From NCBI GenBank assembly GCA_019115685.1, contig DXDC01000275.1, positions 1 through 16,547 on the forward strand: a DNA stretch of 16,547 bases. Reading direction: 5' to 3'. Positions 1-6,900 of this stretch are shown here, one piece after another. Below the pieces are notes generated by a model. That model searched no databases. It saw only the letters and a list, made by a program, of their open reading frames with translations, and was not told the origin of the DNA. Both the position numbers and the translations under genes were made by a program. The stretch comes from Candidatus Agrococcus pullicola (lineage in GTDB: Bacteria; Actinomycetota; Actinomycetes; Actinomycetales; Microbacteriaceae). Each line of letters begins with the position of its first letter. Position 1 is the first letter of the stretch.

Positions 1-367
1 GCAACTCGAACGTGACGCTGTTCTGCTCCGTAACGCGTTCGAGCACCGGCATGAACCATGTCAGCAGCGAATCGGAGTTCACGGCGAGCGAGATTCGCGG
101 CACCGTCGAGTCATCGCCGAGTGCTGTTACGGCATCCTGCTCCAGGAGCTCGAGCTGCCGGGCGAGTCGCAGCAGTGGCGCACCGGCATCCGTGGTCCGA
201 ATCGGCTTGCCGCGGAGCAGCACGATGCGGCCGACCCGCTGCTCGATTGCGCGGATGCGCTGGCTCACGGCGCTGGGAGTTATGCCGAGCTTCGTCGCCG
301 CACGATCGAGCGTGCCCGTGTCGACAGCGGCGGACAGCGTGCGTAAGTGGTCGAGCGGGAGTTCCAT
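1..367 (-). CDS. lysG: LysR-type regulator LysG/ArgP (N-terminal part; 3' end outside window)
   Basis: This is a transcriptional regulator of the LysR family that, next to lysE, should sense basic amino acids (lysine, arginine, histidine) and activate the exporter gene. The 122 visible residues start MELPLDHLRTLSA. They show the winged helix-turn-helix at about residues 15-45, with TLDRAATKLGITPSAVSQRI followed by the linker helix. The frame stays open to the window edge (residues ISLAVNSDSLLTWFMPVLERV), where the ligand-binding domain begins, so the gene is partial. A GTG two codons upstream (371-373) is in frame. The ATG at 365-367 is preferred because a TACGCT -10 element lies 7 nt upstream of it, which suits a leaderless mRNA. 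The gene is divergent from lysE with 86 bp between starts, the classic lysEG arrangement of actinobacteria. The family call is firm; the ligand is inferred from the neighbour. Confidence 0.93.
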   Translation of the reverse strand, partial: MELPLDHLRTLSAAVDTGTLDRAATKLGITPSAVSQRIRAIEQRVGRIVLLRGKPIRTTDAGAPLLRLARQLELLEQDAVTALGDDSTVPRISLAVNSDSLLTWFMPVLERVTEQNSVTFEL

Positions 368-374
368 ACGCACC

Positions 375-380
375 AGCGTA
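375..380 (-). promoter_or_regulatory. Putative -10 element of lysG (leaderless)
   Basis: On the minus strand the hexamer TACGCT fits the actinobacterial TAnnnT -10 pattern and ends 7 nt before the lysG ATG. Transcription would then start at or next to the A of the start codon. No Shine-Dalgarno sequence is visible. No convincing -35 hexamer was found. Confidence 0.5.
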
Positions 381-429
381 AATGAAGTAAAACTGCATTT
401 GGCTAAGAATAATTCGCTGTACTTCAGTA
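380..429. promoter_or_regulatory. Inverted repeat between lysG and lysE, candidate LysG operator
   Basis: Arms at 380-389 and 420-429 are complementary except for one position. Each arm contains an exact TGAAGTA / TACTTCA pair (383-389 and 420-426), separated by 30 bp of AT-rich DNA unlike the GC-rich surroundings. The left arm touches the lysG -10 hexamer. The right arm lies where the -35 of lysE would be, if its -10 is TAACGT at 441. LysR-type regulators commonly bind a dyad in exactly this position and contact a second half-site near the -35. That this dyad is the LysG site is inference from position and symmetry. Confidence 0.45.
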
Positions 430-440
430 GCCTGCGTTCG

Positions 441-446
441 TAACGT
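441..446 (+). promoter_or_regulatory. Putative -10 element of lysE (leaderless)
   Basis: TAACGT matches the TAnnnT pattern and ends 7 nt before the GTG start at 454, which places the transcription start at the initiation codon. A GGGAG at 448-452 is too close to the GTG (1 nt) to act as a normal ribosome binding site, which supports leaderless initiation. Confidence 0.45.
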
Positions 447-453
447 CGGGAGT

Positions 454-1113
454 GTGACCGATCAGATCTTCGCGTTTCTCAGCGCGCTCGGGCTCGTGCT
501 CGGGCTCATCGTCTCCATCGGCGGCCAGAACGCCTTTCTCCTGCGCCAGGGCGTCCGAAAGGAGCACGTGGGCATCGTGGTGCTCGTGTTTGCCGTGAGC
601 GACGCGATACTGCAGGCGGCAGGAGTGTTCGGTATCGCGACCCTCGTGGAACGCTTGCCCGTCCTGGAGACGATCGCGAGGTGGGCGGGAGCGCTGTTCC
701 TGCTCGGTTACGCGTTCTTCAGCGCTCGCCGCGCCATCCGCGGCGGCGGCTCGCTGGAGGAGGCTCCTGAAACGAATGCGGGAGCGCCCTCGCAGGCAGG
801 AATCACGTTGGTCGGAACGGCTAGGAGCACGCGTCGTCGAGCCTTCCTCGGCGCGGTCGTCGTAACCTGGCTGAACCCGCACGCGCTCGTCGAGACGACG
901 GTTGTCATCGGTTCCGTCTCAACGCAGTTCGGCCCGGACCGGCTGCTGTTCCTGCTCGGCGGCATAACTGCGAGCACGGTGTGGTTCGTCGCCTTCGGCT
1001 ACGGCACCAGGCTTCTGGCCCCGTTCCTGCGGACGGAGCGGGCTTGGCGCGTTCTCGACGGCGGGATCGCGGCCATCATGGTCGCGATCGCCACCGTGCT
1101 GGTGACGGGCTGA
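454..1113 (+). CDS. lysE: LysE family basic amino acid exporter
   Basis: A 219-residue inner-membrane transporter that exports lysine and/or arginine, relieving overload during growth on peptides. It belongs to LysE proper (LysE/ArgO), not the wider RhtB group. The N-terminus carries SIGGQNAFLLRQGVRKEHV (about 21-39), equivalent to the family's SIGPQN...QG signature. Residues 138-158 contain TWLNPHALVETTVVIGSV, matching the WLNP-aromatic/aliphatic-D/E-T/A motif of LysE and ArgO. Hydrophobic stretches at about 6-28, 39-62, 72-91, 130-155, 163-186 and 203-218 fit the usual five or six helices, with a polar cytoplasmic loop at 92-128. The length is normal for the family. The GTG start is set by residue alignment with the family and by the TAACGT element upstream. 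The 3' end lies only 4 nt from the convergent helicase gene. LysG is the probable activator. Confidence 0.94.
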   Translation: MTDQIFAFLSALGLVLGLIVSIGGQNAFLLRQGVRKEHVGIVVLVFAVSDAILQAAGVFGIATLVERLPVLETIARWAGALFLLGYAFFSARRAIRGGGSLEEAPETNAGAPSQAGITLVGTARSTRRRAFLGAVVVTWLNPHALVETTVVIGSVSTQFGPDRLLFLLGGITASTVWFVAFGYGTRLLAPFLRTERAWRVLDGGIAAIMVAIATVLVTG

Positions 1114-1117
1114 CTCG

Positions 1118-2479
1118 CTATTCGGCGGTGGGCTGCGAAGCACCGGAGTTCGAGCCGGAGCGCCGACGGCGGCGACGGCGGCGCTTCGGCTTGTCGCCTT
1201 CGCTTCGAGGAGCATCGTTCGCGGCACGGGTCCGGTCGCCATCGCGCCCGGATCGCTCGTTCCGTCCACGGGCGGGCTTGCCCTTCGCAGGGGGCGTCGG
1301 CTGCAGTCGGCCCTTCGACCCTTCGGGGATTCCCAGGTCGGTGAACAGGTGCGGGCTCGAAGAGTAGGTCTCAACCGGCTCCGGCTGCTCCATTTCGAGC
1401 GCCCTGTTGATGAGCGACCATTTGTGCAGATCCTCCCAGTCGACGAATGTGACGGCGATGCCAGTCCGTCCGGCACGCCCCGTGCGGCCCACTCGGTGCA
1501 GGTAGGTCTCCTCGTCGTCGGGAATCGTGTGGTTGATGACGTGCGTGACGTCGTCGACGTCGATGCCGCGGGAGGCGACGTCGGTTGCGATCAGAACGTC
1601 CTTCTTGCCCGATTTGAACGCCTTCATGGCGCGTTCGCGCCCCTCTTGACGCATGTCTCCGTGGACGGCCGCGGCCGCGAATCCGCGATCGATCAGCTCT
1701 TCGACGAGTTTCGACGCCGCCCGCTTGGTACGGGTGAATACGAGCGTTTTGCCGCGGCCGTCGGCCTGCAGAATGCGCCCTATGACCTCGTCTTTGTCGA
1801 GCTGGTGGGCGCGGTAGACGAGGTGGCGGATGTTCGCCTGCGTCTTCCCCTCGAGCGGATCGGTTGCTCGGATGTGCATGGGGCGATTCATGAAGCGACG
1901 AGCGAGCGAGATGACCTGACCGGGCATCGTCGCTGAGAACAGCATCGTGTGCCGGACGGCAGGTGTCATCGAGAAGAGTCGTTCGACGTCGGGCAGGAAT
2001 CCGAGATCGAGCATCTTGTCGGCCTCGTCCAGCACCATCTCCTGCACGTCTCCGAGCTGGAGGATGCGGCGTCCGGCGAGATCGAGCAGCCGACCGGGAG
2101 TTCCGACGACGATCTGCGCGCCGGCCTTCAGCTTCTCGATCTGCTCGTCGTAGCTCTTGCCGCCGTAGACGGAGACGACAGCTGCCGATCGGCCGGAGGT
2201 GATCATCTCCATGTCCTGTGTCACCTGCGTTGCCAGCTCCCGTGTCGGAACGACGATGAGCGCTTTGACTCCGCGTGTCGGCTCCAAGCCGAGACGCTGC
2301 GCGACGGGGATGCCGAACGCGAAGGTCTTACCGGTACCGGTTTTTGCCTGGCCGATGATGTCGGTGCCGCCCAGGGCGAGTGGGATGCACTGCTGCTGGA
2401 TCGGGAACGCTTCGGAGATCCCTCGCTGCGCGAGGGCGTCGACGATGTCGCTGTCGATGTCGAGTTGTGAGAAAGTCAA
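1118..2479 (-). CDS. rhlE: DEAD-box ATP-dependent RNA helicase, RhlE type
   Basis: A 453-residue cytoplasmic RNA helicase that unwinds short RNA duplexes with ATP, probably in ribosome assembly or mRNA turnover. All core motifs are present in order: Q motif (F-x17-FPIQQQ, about 3-30), Walker A AKTGTGKT (45-52), PTRELATQ (78-85), TPGRLLDL (127-134), DEAD in VLDEADKMLDLGF (149-161), SAT in LFSATMP (180-186), LVFTRTKR (246-253), TDVASRGID (299-307) and HRVGRTGRAGRTG (328-340). The C-terminal 65 residues are a basic, disordered tail with eight consecutive arginines (433-440), typical of actinobacterial RhlE and probably RNA-binding. Initiation is at a TTG, with AGGTGG 3 nt upstream; no better in-frame start is near, and the resulting N-terminus MTFSQLDI matches the family. 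The gene is divergent from the ferritin-fold gene and converges on lysE. Confidence 0.96.
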   Translation of the reverse strand: MTFSQLDIDSDIVDALAQRGISEAFPIQQQCIPLALGGTDIIGQAKTGTGKTFAFGIPVAQRLGLEPTRGVKALIVVPTRELATQVTQDMEMITSGRSAAVVSVYGGKSYDEQIEKLKAGAQIVVGTPGRLLDLAGRRILQLGDVQEMVLDEADKMLDLGFLPDVERLFSMTPAVRHTMLFSATMPGQVISLARRFMNRPMHIRATDPLEGKTQANIRHLVYRAHQLDKDEVIGRILQADGRGKTLVFTRTKRAASKLVEELIDRGFAAAAVHGDMRQEGRERAMKAFKSGKKDVLIATDVASRGIDVDDVTHVINHTIPDDEETYLHRVGRTGRAGRTGIAVTFVDWEDLHKWSLINRALEMEQPEPVETYSSSPHLFTDLGIPEGSKGRLQPTPPAKGKPARGRNERSGRDGDRTRAANDAPRSEGDKPKRRRRRRRRSGSNSGASQPTAE

Positions 2480-2482
2480 TGT

Positions 2483-2488
2483 CCACCT
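2483..2488 (-). promoter_or_regulatory. Ribosome binding site deciding the TTG start of rhlE
   Basis: On the minus strand AGGTGG lies 3 nt upstream of the TTG at 2477-2479. It is the only Shine-Dalgarno-like sequence near a plausible start and supports the rare TTG codon, though the spacing is short. Confidence 0.5.
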
Positions 2489-2546
2489 GTCTTCGGTTAA
2501 CCACGCCGGTTCTGTCTGTCTGCGCCTACGGGCATCCGATACCGCT

Positions 2547-2552
2547 TAGACT
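2547..2552 (+). promoter_or_regulatory. Putative -10 element of the ferritin-fold gene (leaderless)
   Basis: TAGACT fits TAnnnT and ends 7 nt before the first of two adjacent in-frame GTG codons (2560 and 2563). This spacing favours the GTG at 2560 as a leaderless start, since no Shine-Dalgarno sequence is visible. Confidence 0.45.
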
Positions 2553-2559
2553 CAGTGGC

Positions 2560-3291
2560 GTGGTGAAATGGTTCGATCGGACGCCGCGCGAGGCGCTGGC
2601 TCCGCTGCTTCGTCCTCGAAAGCAACGTGTCGAGGGGAACCGCGTCCTGCTGCAGGATCTGCGGCCCGAGCCGCTCGTGTTTCTCGGCCAGGCCGCTGCC
2701 TTGCAACTGGCCGTACTGCAGCAGGCCAGTCAGGCGGTACGCGATGCGCCCTCCCTAGAGTCTAAGGCACAGTTGGCGGATGTCACGCGTATTGTGGCAG
2801 ATCGCTTCTCGGCTCTGAGCTCGTTGATCGAGAGCGAAGGCGAGCAGAGCGAACGAGCGATGCAGCCCTTCCTCGCCGAAAGCGAGCGTTTCACGCGCGC
2901 TACGAGCGGTGCGGACTGGTACGAATTGCTGCTGAGCCTGCACGTGACGAGCGGACTTCTCATCGACTTCTTCGTCGCATACGCGGGCAGTCTTCCGGAA
3001 TCCTATCGGGGCCCGGTGCTGCGAGCGCTGCAGCGGGAGACGGGACAGCCGATCCTTGCGGCGCTTCTGAAAGCGACGATCGATGGCAATCCGAGGCTGG
3101 CCTCACGCCTTGCGCTGTGGGGACGCCGGCTGGTCGGTGACACGCTGCTGCAGATGTACATCGCCGTCAACGGTGGCGATCAGGCCACGGTCGCCGATGC
3201 TGCGCCGGGAGAAGGGATGCTCGAGCCCGCGTTCAACGACCTCGTCGCACTGCACTCCATACGCATGGATGCGCTGGGGTTGACCGCCTGA
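2560..3291 (+). CDS. Ferritin-like fold protein, MiaE_2 family
   Basis: A 243-residue, mostly helical protein beginning VVKWFDRTPREALAPLL. I assign it to the actinobacterial MiaE_2/ferritin-like family (Rv3210c-like). This rests on helical amphipathic composition, on blocks such as LADVTRIVADRFSALSSLI and the central WYELLLSLHVTSGLLIDFF, and on its place beside rhlE and a DUF3107 gene. The family is related to the di-iron tRNA hydroxylase MiaE, but I see no ExxH iron-ligand pair anywhere in the sequence. A metal centre is therefore not supported and a structural or binding role is equally possible. The GTG at 2560 is chosen over 2563 because of the TAGACT element 7 nt upstream. The stop codon lies 3 nt from the end of the convergent membrane protein gene. 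The exact function is unknown. Confidence 0.8.
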   Translation: MVKWFDRTPREALAPLLRPRKQRVEGNRVLLQDLRPEPLVFLGQAAALQLAVLQQASQAVRDAPSLESKAQLADVTRIVADRFSALSSLIESEGEQSERAMQPFLAESERFTRATSGADWYELLLSLHVTSGLLIDFFVAYAGSLPESYRGPVLRALQRETGQPILAALLKATIDGNPRLASRLALWGRRLVGDTLLQMYIAVNGGDQATVADAAPGEGMLEPAFNDLVALHSIRMDALGLTA

Positions 3292-3294
3292 CGG

Positions 3295-3594
3295 CTAGAT
3301 CGGCTGATTCATCAGCTCTTCGAGAAGACGGGCGTCGCGCTTGGGGCGCCGCGCTCCGGCGAGGAACGGCACAATGAGCGCTACGACGGCACCCGCGCCG
3401 ATCGAGATGAGCCAGATGCCCGCCTGCTCGCTGTACATATCGGCCCAGAACAGCAGTCCGCTCCATACGAGCCCCGTAACGGCAGCACAGACGCCCGCCG
3501 TCAGTGCAACGCCGTAGGTTTCACGGTTCGGGAGTATGTAGCGCAGGATCCAGCCCAGGCTCGCTGCGATCACCATCGCGACGAGGAGGCCCAT
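3295..3594 (-). CDS. Small three-helix membrane protein of unknown function
   Basis: A 99-residue integral membrane protein. Hydrophobic segments at about 2-20 (LLVAMVIAASLGWILRYIL), 28-50 (VALTAGVCAAVTGLVWSGLLFW) and 58-80 (AGIWLISIGAGAVVALIVPFL) predict three transmembrane helices. A short charged C-terminal tail (ARRPKRDARLLEELMNQPI) probably faces the cytoplasm by the positive-inside rule. Its ATG overlaps the TGA of the upstream DUF3107 gene (TGATG), so the two are translationally coupled and form an operon. I recognise no domain with a known role. The position between DUF3107 and the ferritin-fold gene corresponds to where other actinobacteria keep an uncharacterised membrane protein. 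Confidence 0.82.
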   Translation of the reverse strand: MGLLVAMVIAASLGWILRYILPNRETYGVALTAGVCAAVTGLVWSGLLFWADMYSEQAGIWLISIGAGAVVALIVPFLAGARRPKRDARLLEELMNQPI

Positions 3595-3812
3595 CAGGCC
3601 ACGAATCCGATCTTGCGGCCCGCTTCGTCGCCGATTTCGACGTACGCGATCTGGGTGGAAGGAACCAGGTAGCGACGGCCCTTCGAATCGTCGATCTTGA
3701 GCACCGACCCTCCCAAGGCAGCTTCCACGAGCTGCTCGACTTCATCGCGAGTCTGCGAGGAGTCGAATGCGATCTCCCGCGCGGTGTCCTTGATGCCAAT
3801 GCGAATGTCCAT
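3594..3812 (-). CDS. DUF3107 family protein
   Basis: A 72-residue soluble protein starting MDIRIGIKDTAREIAFD. It matches the DUF3107 family (M. tuberculosis TB9.4/Rv3208A type), small alpha/beta proteins of unknown function that are near-universal in actinobacteria. Visible family features are the N-terminal beta strand (IRIGIKDTAREIAF), the acidic helix (QTRDEVEQLVEAALG) and the GRRYLVPSTQIAYVEIG block ending in a short C-terminus. The ATG is preceded by GGAG at 5 nt spacing, a good ribosome binding site. The gene is divergent from adnA with 138 bp between starts, and leads a two-gene operon with the membrane protein downstream. The mutual arrangement with adnAB, rhlE and the ferritin-fold gene agrees with mycobacterial synteny. 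Confidence 0.9.
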   Translation of the reverse strand: MDIRIGIKDTAREIAFDSSQTRDEVEQLVEAALGGSVLKIDDSKGRRYLVPSTQIAYVEIGDEAGRKIGFVA

Positions 3813-3867
3813 GATTGCTCCAGGATATTGCCTTTCTGCTCCGGTTGCACATCCTGGTCCGTACGCG

Positions 3868-3890
3868 CTGTCGGTGGTGCGGTTTAGTGT
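3868..3890 (+). promoter_or_regulatory. Candidate RecA-independent DNA-damage promoter (RecA-NDp / PafBC type) of adnAB
   Basis: The sequence reads CTGTCGGTG, then exactly 8 nt, then TAGTGT. This matches the mycobacterial RecA-NDp consensus as I recall it, tTGTCRGTG-N8-TAnnnT, at every strongly conserved position; only the weak first T is C. That promoter class is activated by the PafBC regulator after DNA damage, independently of LexA/RecA. It lies on the coding strand of adnA, about 60 bp upstream of its start, which would leave a leader of roughly 55 nt. The match and spacing are seen; PafBC control is inferred. Confidence 0.7.
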
Positions 3891-3908
3891 TGTTCGAAGG
3901 GTTCTAGA

Positions 3909-3929
3909 AGTTCAGGAATCCCGTGAACT
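3909..3929. repeat. Short inverted repeat in the adnA leader
   Basis: Perfect 6-bp arms AGTTCA (3909-3914) and TGAACT (3924-3929) are separated by 9 bp. They fall in the predicted 5' leader of adnA, just upstream of its ribosome binding site. It could be an operator or a weak hairpin. It does not fit the LexA box, whose GAAC and GTTC half-sites are in the opposite orientation. Confidence 0.3.
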
Positions 3930-3940
3930 GCGGAGAGAGA

Positions 3941-3944
3941 GGAG
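3941..3944 (+). promoter_or_regulatory. Ribosome binding site deciding the TTG start of adnA
   Basis: GGAG within a purine-rich run (3931-3944) lies 6 nt before the TTG at 3951. This is the best Shine-Dalgarno in the region and supports the TTG as the initiation codon. Confidence 0.65.
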
Positions 3945-3950
3945 TGGGGC

Positions 3951-6900
3951 TTGAGTAGCGTCCCGGAAGTCGATCGGTTCGGCACAACGAGCTTTGATCT
4001 CGACGCCGATCAGCGTGCTGCGATCCGTCAGGAGCCCGGAACCCGCAGGCTGATTCTTGGAGGGCCGGGAACCGGCAAGAGCACCGCTGCTGCCGAGGCG
4101 GTGGCTCAGTATCTCGAATCCGGCGGTGATGTCCGGCGAGTTATCGCACTCACCGCGTCGCGTTCTACGGCGACCGCACTGCGCGACAGGATCGCCGAAC
4201 GTGCGCAGCGCACATCGGCGGGGCCGCTGGCGAGGTCGATTGCTTCGCTCGCGCACCTGATCGTCGGCGAGCATTCGATGAGAGCGCATCGGGAACCGCC
4301 GGTGCTGCTCTCCGGCGGCGATGAGGACGCTCACTGGCAGAGATTCCTCTCATCGGATGCTCGGAGCGCGGATGGCATCGTATGGCCCGCTCCCATCGAC
4401 GCGACGGTGCGTGCACTGCCCGAGTTCCGTGCCGAGCTGCGGGAGTTCGTGGCAAGACTGACCGAGCGCGGCGAAACTCCGGAATCCTTCGCTGCGGCAG
4501 CCGAGTCGACAGAGCATGCGGATCTCTGGGGAGCTGTCGCGAGGGCCTGGGCCGGGTTTGAAGCCGCAATCGCGACCGATTCCCACAGAGCTCCGACCGT
4601 CACGCTGAGCACGATCGTTCGCGAGGCGACTCGCGTGAGCAGACTCTCGCCGGAACCCCGGTACGATCTCGTCGTCGTCGATGATGTGCAAGAATTCACG
4701 GCAGGCGGCATCGAACTCGTCCTCAGCCTCACGGGCGGCGAGGTTGCGGAGGACCCGCGCAGACGTTCGCGGGCATCGGTGCTGATGTTCGGAAGTTCCG
4801 ACACGACCGCGGGTGTCTTTCGCGGTGCTCAGCCTGATGTCGCGCGTACTGCTGCTCTGCAGTATTTCGACCGTGCAGAACTCGGTCAGCAGCACCGTTT
4901 CGGCTCTGCGATCGCGAGCGATTACGCAAGCGTCGTCGAGACGATCGGCGTATCGGGGTCGGCGGGTGAGCGGCGCTGGGATATCGAAGAATCACTGGAT
5001 TCATGCTCGGAGGCGGTCACGGTGGCTTCGGCAGCCGAGCAGACGAGGCTGATCGCGAGTACGCTTCGGCAACGGAACCTCATCGACGGAATCCCGTGGT
5101 CGGAGCTTGCGGTCATCACCCGCACATCCGGTGCAGTCGGCCAACTCGCGGAAGCACTCGCGGCGCTCGACGTCCCGGTGCATAAAGCGGGAGCACTGCA
5201 GTGGCGGCACTCGGCGGCGGTGCGACCTCTGATCTTGTTGATCGCTGTCGCTTCCGGGCAGAGGAGTCTGAGCGCCACAGACATCCATTCACTGCTGACC
5301 TCACCGTACTTCGATCTCGACTCGGTGGCCTGGCGACGTCTGCGTCGCGCAGTCCGAGCCGAGCAAGCGCGTCCGGGAGCGACACCGTCGAGCACCGTCG
5401 ACGAGTGGCTCGTGACAGCTGCACAGCAAGGAGTCGTGCCGCACGATGCAGAAGATTTCGAACCGGTGCGCATGCTCGCAGGCGTCCTGCAACGCGTCGA
5501 GCGCTATGCGAATGCGGCGCCCGGCCTCGCTCTTTGGGAGGCTTGGGACGCTCTCGGGCGAGCGGATGCGTGGCGCGCGACTGCGACGGGTGAAGGGCCG
5601 GCCCGCCGCGCCGCCAACGAGCACCTCGATGCCGTTCTCGCATTGTTCAGGCAGGCGGACACGTTCAGCGAACGCTTTCCCGATCGCACCGTCACCGACT
5701 TTCTGACGGAGTGGTTCGCATCCGCGCTCGATGATGATTCTCTCGTGGCGGGTGCGAACGGCGAGGCCGTTACGATCGGCACGCCGCTGTCGTTTGTTTC
5801 CATGGAATACGACACCGTGGTCGTGGCGGGTGTCGAAGAGTCCGTGTGGCCGAACCTGAAGCTGCGCTCATCGCTACTGCGCGCGGAGCACTTCGTGCGA
5901 GGAGCCTCCGACCGCAGGGAGGTTCGGCAGGACGAGGCCCGGCTGTTCGCGCTCGCGATCTCACGAGCGAAACGTCGGCTCCTCGTCATTGCGGAAGCAT
6001 CGGAGAACGCGGCGCCGTCGTCCTTCCAAGAGCTGCTGCGACCGGTGGCCGCAACCGACCCGGGGCCGATGTCCGTTGCTGCACTGGTCTCCGACAATCG
6101 CCGAACGCTGACTTCTGCGAGTTCGAGTGAGGAAGAGAAGGAGAGAGCCGCGAGCGTGCTCAAGTATCTCGCCGATCGCGGCGTGCAGGCCGCCCATCCG
6201 CAAGGCTGGTGGGGGATGCTGGAGCCCTCCACCACGACGCCGATCGGCGCGACGAGTGAGAAGCCGAGAATTTCCCCGTCGAAGATCGAATCGTTCAATC
6301 AGTGCCAGGTGCAGTGGGCGGTCGGCAATCTCGCCGGCGATGCGGTCGGGAATGCCCGTGCAATCGGCAACATCGTGCATTCGGCCGTCGAACTCGCGTC
6401 GACGTTTACGGCCGAAGAGATGATGCAGCTCGTCGATCGCGAGTGGAATGGGCTTGAGTTCGAGACCGAATGGGAAGCAGCACGGAATCACGACGATATC
6501 GGCCGCATGGTCAGCAGGCTTGAAGAGTACTTCGAGCACATTCGCGACGAGGGATTCCACGTGCATCGCCAGCTGCGGGAGGCGAGGATCGAAGTGGATC
6601 TCGGCGAAGCGATTCTGTCGGGCTACATCGACTGGATCGAGCGCTCAGCAGGGGGGATTCGGATCTGCGACCTGAAAACCGGCAGCGTGATTTCGCAGCA
6701 GGCGGCTGCCGAACATCCGCAGCTGGGTGCGTACCAGCTGGCCGCGAGTCGGGGCGGAATAGTCGACGGTGACAGCGTGGCAGGCGAGAGCGTACTCGGC
6801 GCGAGGCTCGTCTATCCGAAGCAGGAGGGCGCGACCGTGAAACCCATGATCCGTGAACAGGCGCCGCTGGGGCGCGAGGAGCTCGAGACATTCGCGCAGA

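Noticed and set aside
12..443. Plus-strand open frame opposite lysG
   Set aside because: The minus strand encodes a clear LysR helix-turn-helix. The plus frame is Ser/Arg-rich with no motif and covers the lysG-lysE promoter region.
1160..1184. GC-rich CGA/CGG repeat-like stretch in rhlE
   Set aside because: It encodes the Arg-rich C-terminal tail common in RhlE proteins; it is not an independent repeat element.
3893..3910. Possible LexA box near the adnA promoter (TTCGAAGGGTTCTAGAA)
   Set aside because: The GAAC-N4-GTTC spacing and symmetry are not met. The TTCTAGAA palindrome alone is not enough.
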